From positions 1 to 38,153 of IMG/VR virus record IMGVR_UViG_3300047667_000909: 38,153 nucleotides of DNA; one strand, given 5' to 3'. Origin of the DNA: a virus. Below the pieces are notes generated by a model. It ran no database searches. It worked only from the letters and a program-made list of their open reading frames with translations, and was not told the origin of the DNA. Positions within the stretch are counted from its first letter, which is position 1. Each line of letters opens with the position of its first letter. The position numbers were made by a program, and so were the translations under genes. This document shows, piece by piece, positions 36,465 to 38,153 of the stretch.

Positions 36465-38153
36465 TTATATTATTTCTCGGGCGTAATATCTTTGGGTGCC
36501 ATACGCTCCGAAACGTTTAGAAGTGCCGGCGGCGGACCAACCGTCCAAGCCTCGGAGTAGTGCGTTTATTTCTTTGGTCTTGTGTTGGTCGATCTTGCCC
36601 GGATCGTTACCAAAACACTCGGCCCAAACCTCGGCCACACAAACGTATTCGCGTTCTACGGTACCTATACTTTGGTCTTCAAAATCAAGACCTATTGCCG
36701 GCCCGGGGTGAGTGTCGAGGTACTGCCGACGTTCGTAGATGTCCAGCCCGGCCCAATCGGTGGGTAGATAGGTGTCGAGGTACCGCACTAGTAGGCCGTG
36801 ACGTTCGTCCAGCTCGGAGTGGGCGCGTCTCTCCGTCTTGGCGAGGGCTTCGGCCGCACCGGTCAGGTAAAGGCGCTCACCAACTTCGTAGGCATCGACA
36901 GCTTCGGCCCAAATCTGGCCAATCTCCTCTTGGGAAATATCCCAAACGGATTTCGTTACTTTACGCGGGTGGACGTCGACCGGCATAAACCGGCGGTTAT
37001 TATTATCGGCCTGCAGAAAGTCGGTTTTATTGGTTGTGGCGATAAAAATACATTGGCGCGGGAAGTCCTCTTGTACGCGGGCGTAGGCCGGCCGGAAAGA
37101 GTCGGTTTGTATCGTGATGAAATGTTTCACCGCCTCGACGTCCGCTTTACGCATGCCCGATAGCTCCGCCATTTCGATAAGCCAAGCGCCTTGTAGTTGC
37201 TCGAATGCTCGGGTACCTTGAACCGTGTGGAATGAGTCGGAGGACCACCCGTTTCCAAGCTTTCGGATGAAGGTACTTTTGCCCGTGCCCTCGTCGCTAA
37301 CCAAGACCATTACTAGATCAAATTTACACCCCGGTTCCCGCACACGGGCCACGGCCCCGGTCAGTACCTTACGCATGGCCTCCCGTGTGTATTCGTTGTC
37401 GGCCGCTCCGAAATAGTCCACTAAAAGCGAGTCCATGCGGGCCGTACCGTCCCACGTTAGTCCGTCGAGGTAATCCCGTACCGGGTGAAACGTATTTTTT
37501 TCAAACTCCAACGCCATACAATCGTCAATCTTGCCCGTCGATGCAATAGCGTATACGGTTTCGATGTAGTTACGAAGGCCAGAGTAATCGACGCTCTTAA
37601 TGGGCTCGGGCGAAGTAATTACGCGCCACGGAACGGCCCGCATTAGGTACCTCTTAAAATCAAAACTGTTGTAGGCGAATACCTCACCGATGTGCGGGTC
37701 GTGGGATAAAATAAGATTTAGATTAGTGGCGGACGATTTGTAGCTACCACGGCCGTCCATATCTAGTTTTGTCATCCACTCCAACGGGTCCGCCGGCTCC
37801 TCCTCCGGGTTGTCCGGCACCGTTGGTGCCTTGGGGCCCGGCTTGGCAGCCTTTACGGCCTCCTCGTATCCGTCGGCGAAATCGTAGTCGAGCGCGGCGA
37901 TAGTCTCCGCACCTACCGTGCGACGCACGGCCGGGTCTTTTAGTGCGAGCGCCTCCATGGCCTTGTAACTTAGCCTTTTGGCTCCGGTACTCGTCGTGTC
38001 GACGTCGAGGTGTGCGAATTTGTGCATCCGCACAACGTCGAACGCATTACAGAGGTGCCCGCTGATTGGGTCCGTTCCGTGATGGCTGTATACGTAGAGG
38101 TCGTCGTATGCGATCACACCCTTACCCGTAGATCCATGGAGGTAGGTATATCG
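36465..38153 (-). CDS. VirE-type replication ATPase, open at window edge
   Basis: At least 562 residues in the window. A C-terminal AAA-like ATPase has P-loop SDEGTGKST (about 285 residues in) and the VirE hallmarks GAWLIEMAELSGMRKADVE, FITIQTDSFRPAYARV then IFIATTNKTDFL. The N-terminal section DDLYVYSHHGTDPISGHLCN is common in phage VirE proteins. The frame is open to 38153; continuing into positions 12-1 adds four codons and an ATG, predicting about 566 residues. Relatives often have an N-terminal primase part, which would be missing. It likely is the replication helicase. Confidence 0.85.
   Translation of the reverse strand, partial: RYTYLHGSTGKGVIAYDDLYVYSHHGTDPISGHLCNAFDVVRMHKFAHLDVDTTSTGAKRLSYKAMEALALKDPAVRRTVGAETIAALDYDFADGYEEAVKAAKPGPKAPTVPDNPEEEPADPLEWMTKLDMDGRGSYKSSATNLNLILSHDPHIGEVFAYNSFDFKRYLMRAVPWRVITSPEPIKSVDYSGLRNYIETVYAIASTGKIDDCMALEFEKNTFHPVRDYLDGLTWDGTARMDSLLVDYFGAADNEYTREAMRKVLTGAVARVREPGCKFDLVMVLVSDEGTGKSTFIRKLGNGWSSDSFHTVQGTRAFEQLQGAWLIEMAELSGMRKADVEAVKHFITIQTDSFRPAYARVQEDFPRQCIFIATTNKTDFLQADNNNRRFMPVDVHPRKVTKSVWDISQEEIGQIWAEAVDAYEVGERLYLTGAAEALAKTERRAHSELDERHGLLVRYLDTYLPTDWAGLDIYERRQYLDTHPGPAIGLDFEDQSIGTVEREYVCVAEVWAECFGNDPGKIDQHKTKEINALLRGLDGWSAAGTSKRFGAYGTQRYYAREII

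Noticed and set aside
1-38153. Integrase, transposase, CRISPR array or tRNA gene
   Set aside because: None recognised on either strand. The Mu-like capsid and tail genes come without Mu transposition genes.

Overview
The window reads as an essentially complete genome of a tailed phage with a contractile tail (myovirus morphology), probably infecting a member of the Bacteroidota. The host inference rests on promoter-like elements of the Bacteroidota type (TTG or TTTG, about 20-21 bp, then TAnnTTTG) upstream of several genes, on A-rich leaders instead of clear Shine-Dalgarno sequences, and on a Bacteroidota-like signal peptide in one gene. No integrase, transposase, DNA polymerase or tRNA gene was recognised. 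Capsid and tail genes resemble Mu, P2 and lambda relatives.

Layout. (1) Positions 4026 down to 82 run leftward: a regulator with three HTH-like segments, a small acidic protein overlapping a GH24-type lysozyme, a DNA methyltransferase, and a string of small proteins. (2) About 4027-4550 is a divergent control region with a promoter, repeated operator-like sites and a nested inverted repeat. (3) Positions 4551 to 30409 run rightward: minor tail Z-like protein, small terminase, large terminase, gpW-like connector, portal, protease-capsid fusion, cement protein, connector and tail-terminator proteins, a large SGNH-hydrolase fibre, sheath, tube, frameshifted tail chaperone, tape measure, U, X, D, V, W/gp25, J, I, fibres and a fibre-assembly-like protein. 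(4) A terminator near 30444-30478 separates this from the convergent leftward block, 38153 down to 30487: VirE-type ATPase, VRR-NUC nuclease, SNF2 helicase, small unknowns, a clamp-like protein, a DEDDh exonuclease and a DUF5675 protein.

The window ends appear to join. The VirE frame is open to the right edge, and reading on into positions 12-1 supplies an ATG with an A-rich leader directly after one of the phage's repeated leader elements. On a circular map there is then one long leftward arm (4026, through the junction, to 30487) and one rightward arm (4551 to 30409), both starting at the same control region.

Most interesting points: a leader element repeated six times in front of small genes and the replication gene; a 71-bp duplicated promoter; a -1 slippery site (GGGTTTT) joining two tail-chaperone frames; a protease-capsid fusion with a likely internal start; and a signal-peptide-bearing SGNH fibre lying between the tail terminator and sheath genes. 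All functions are inferred from reading the sequence; no database search was run.
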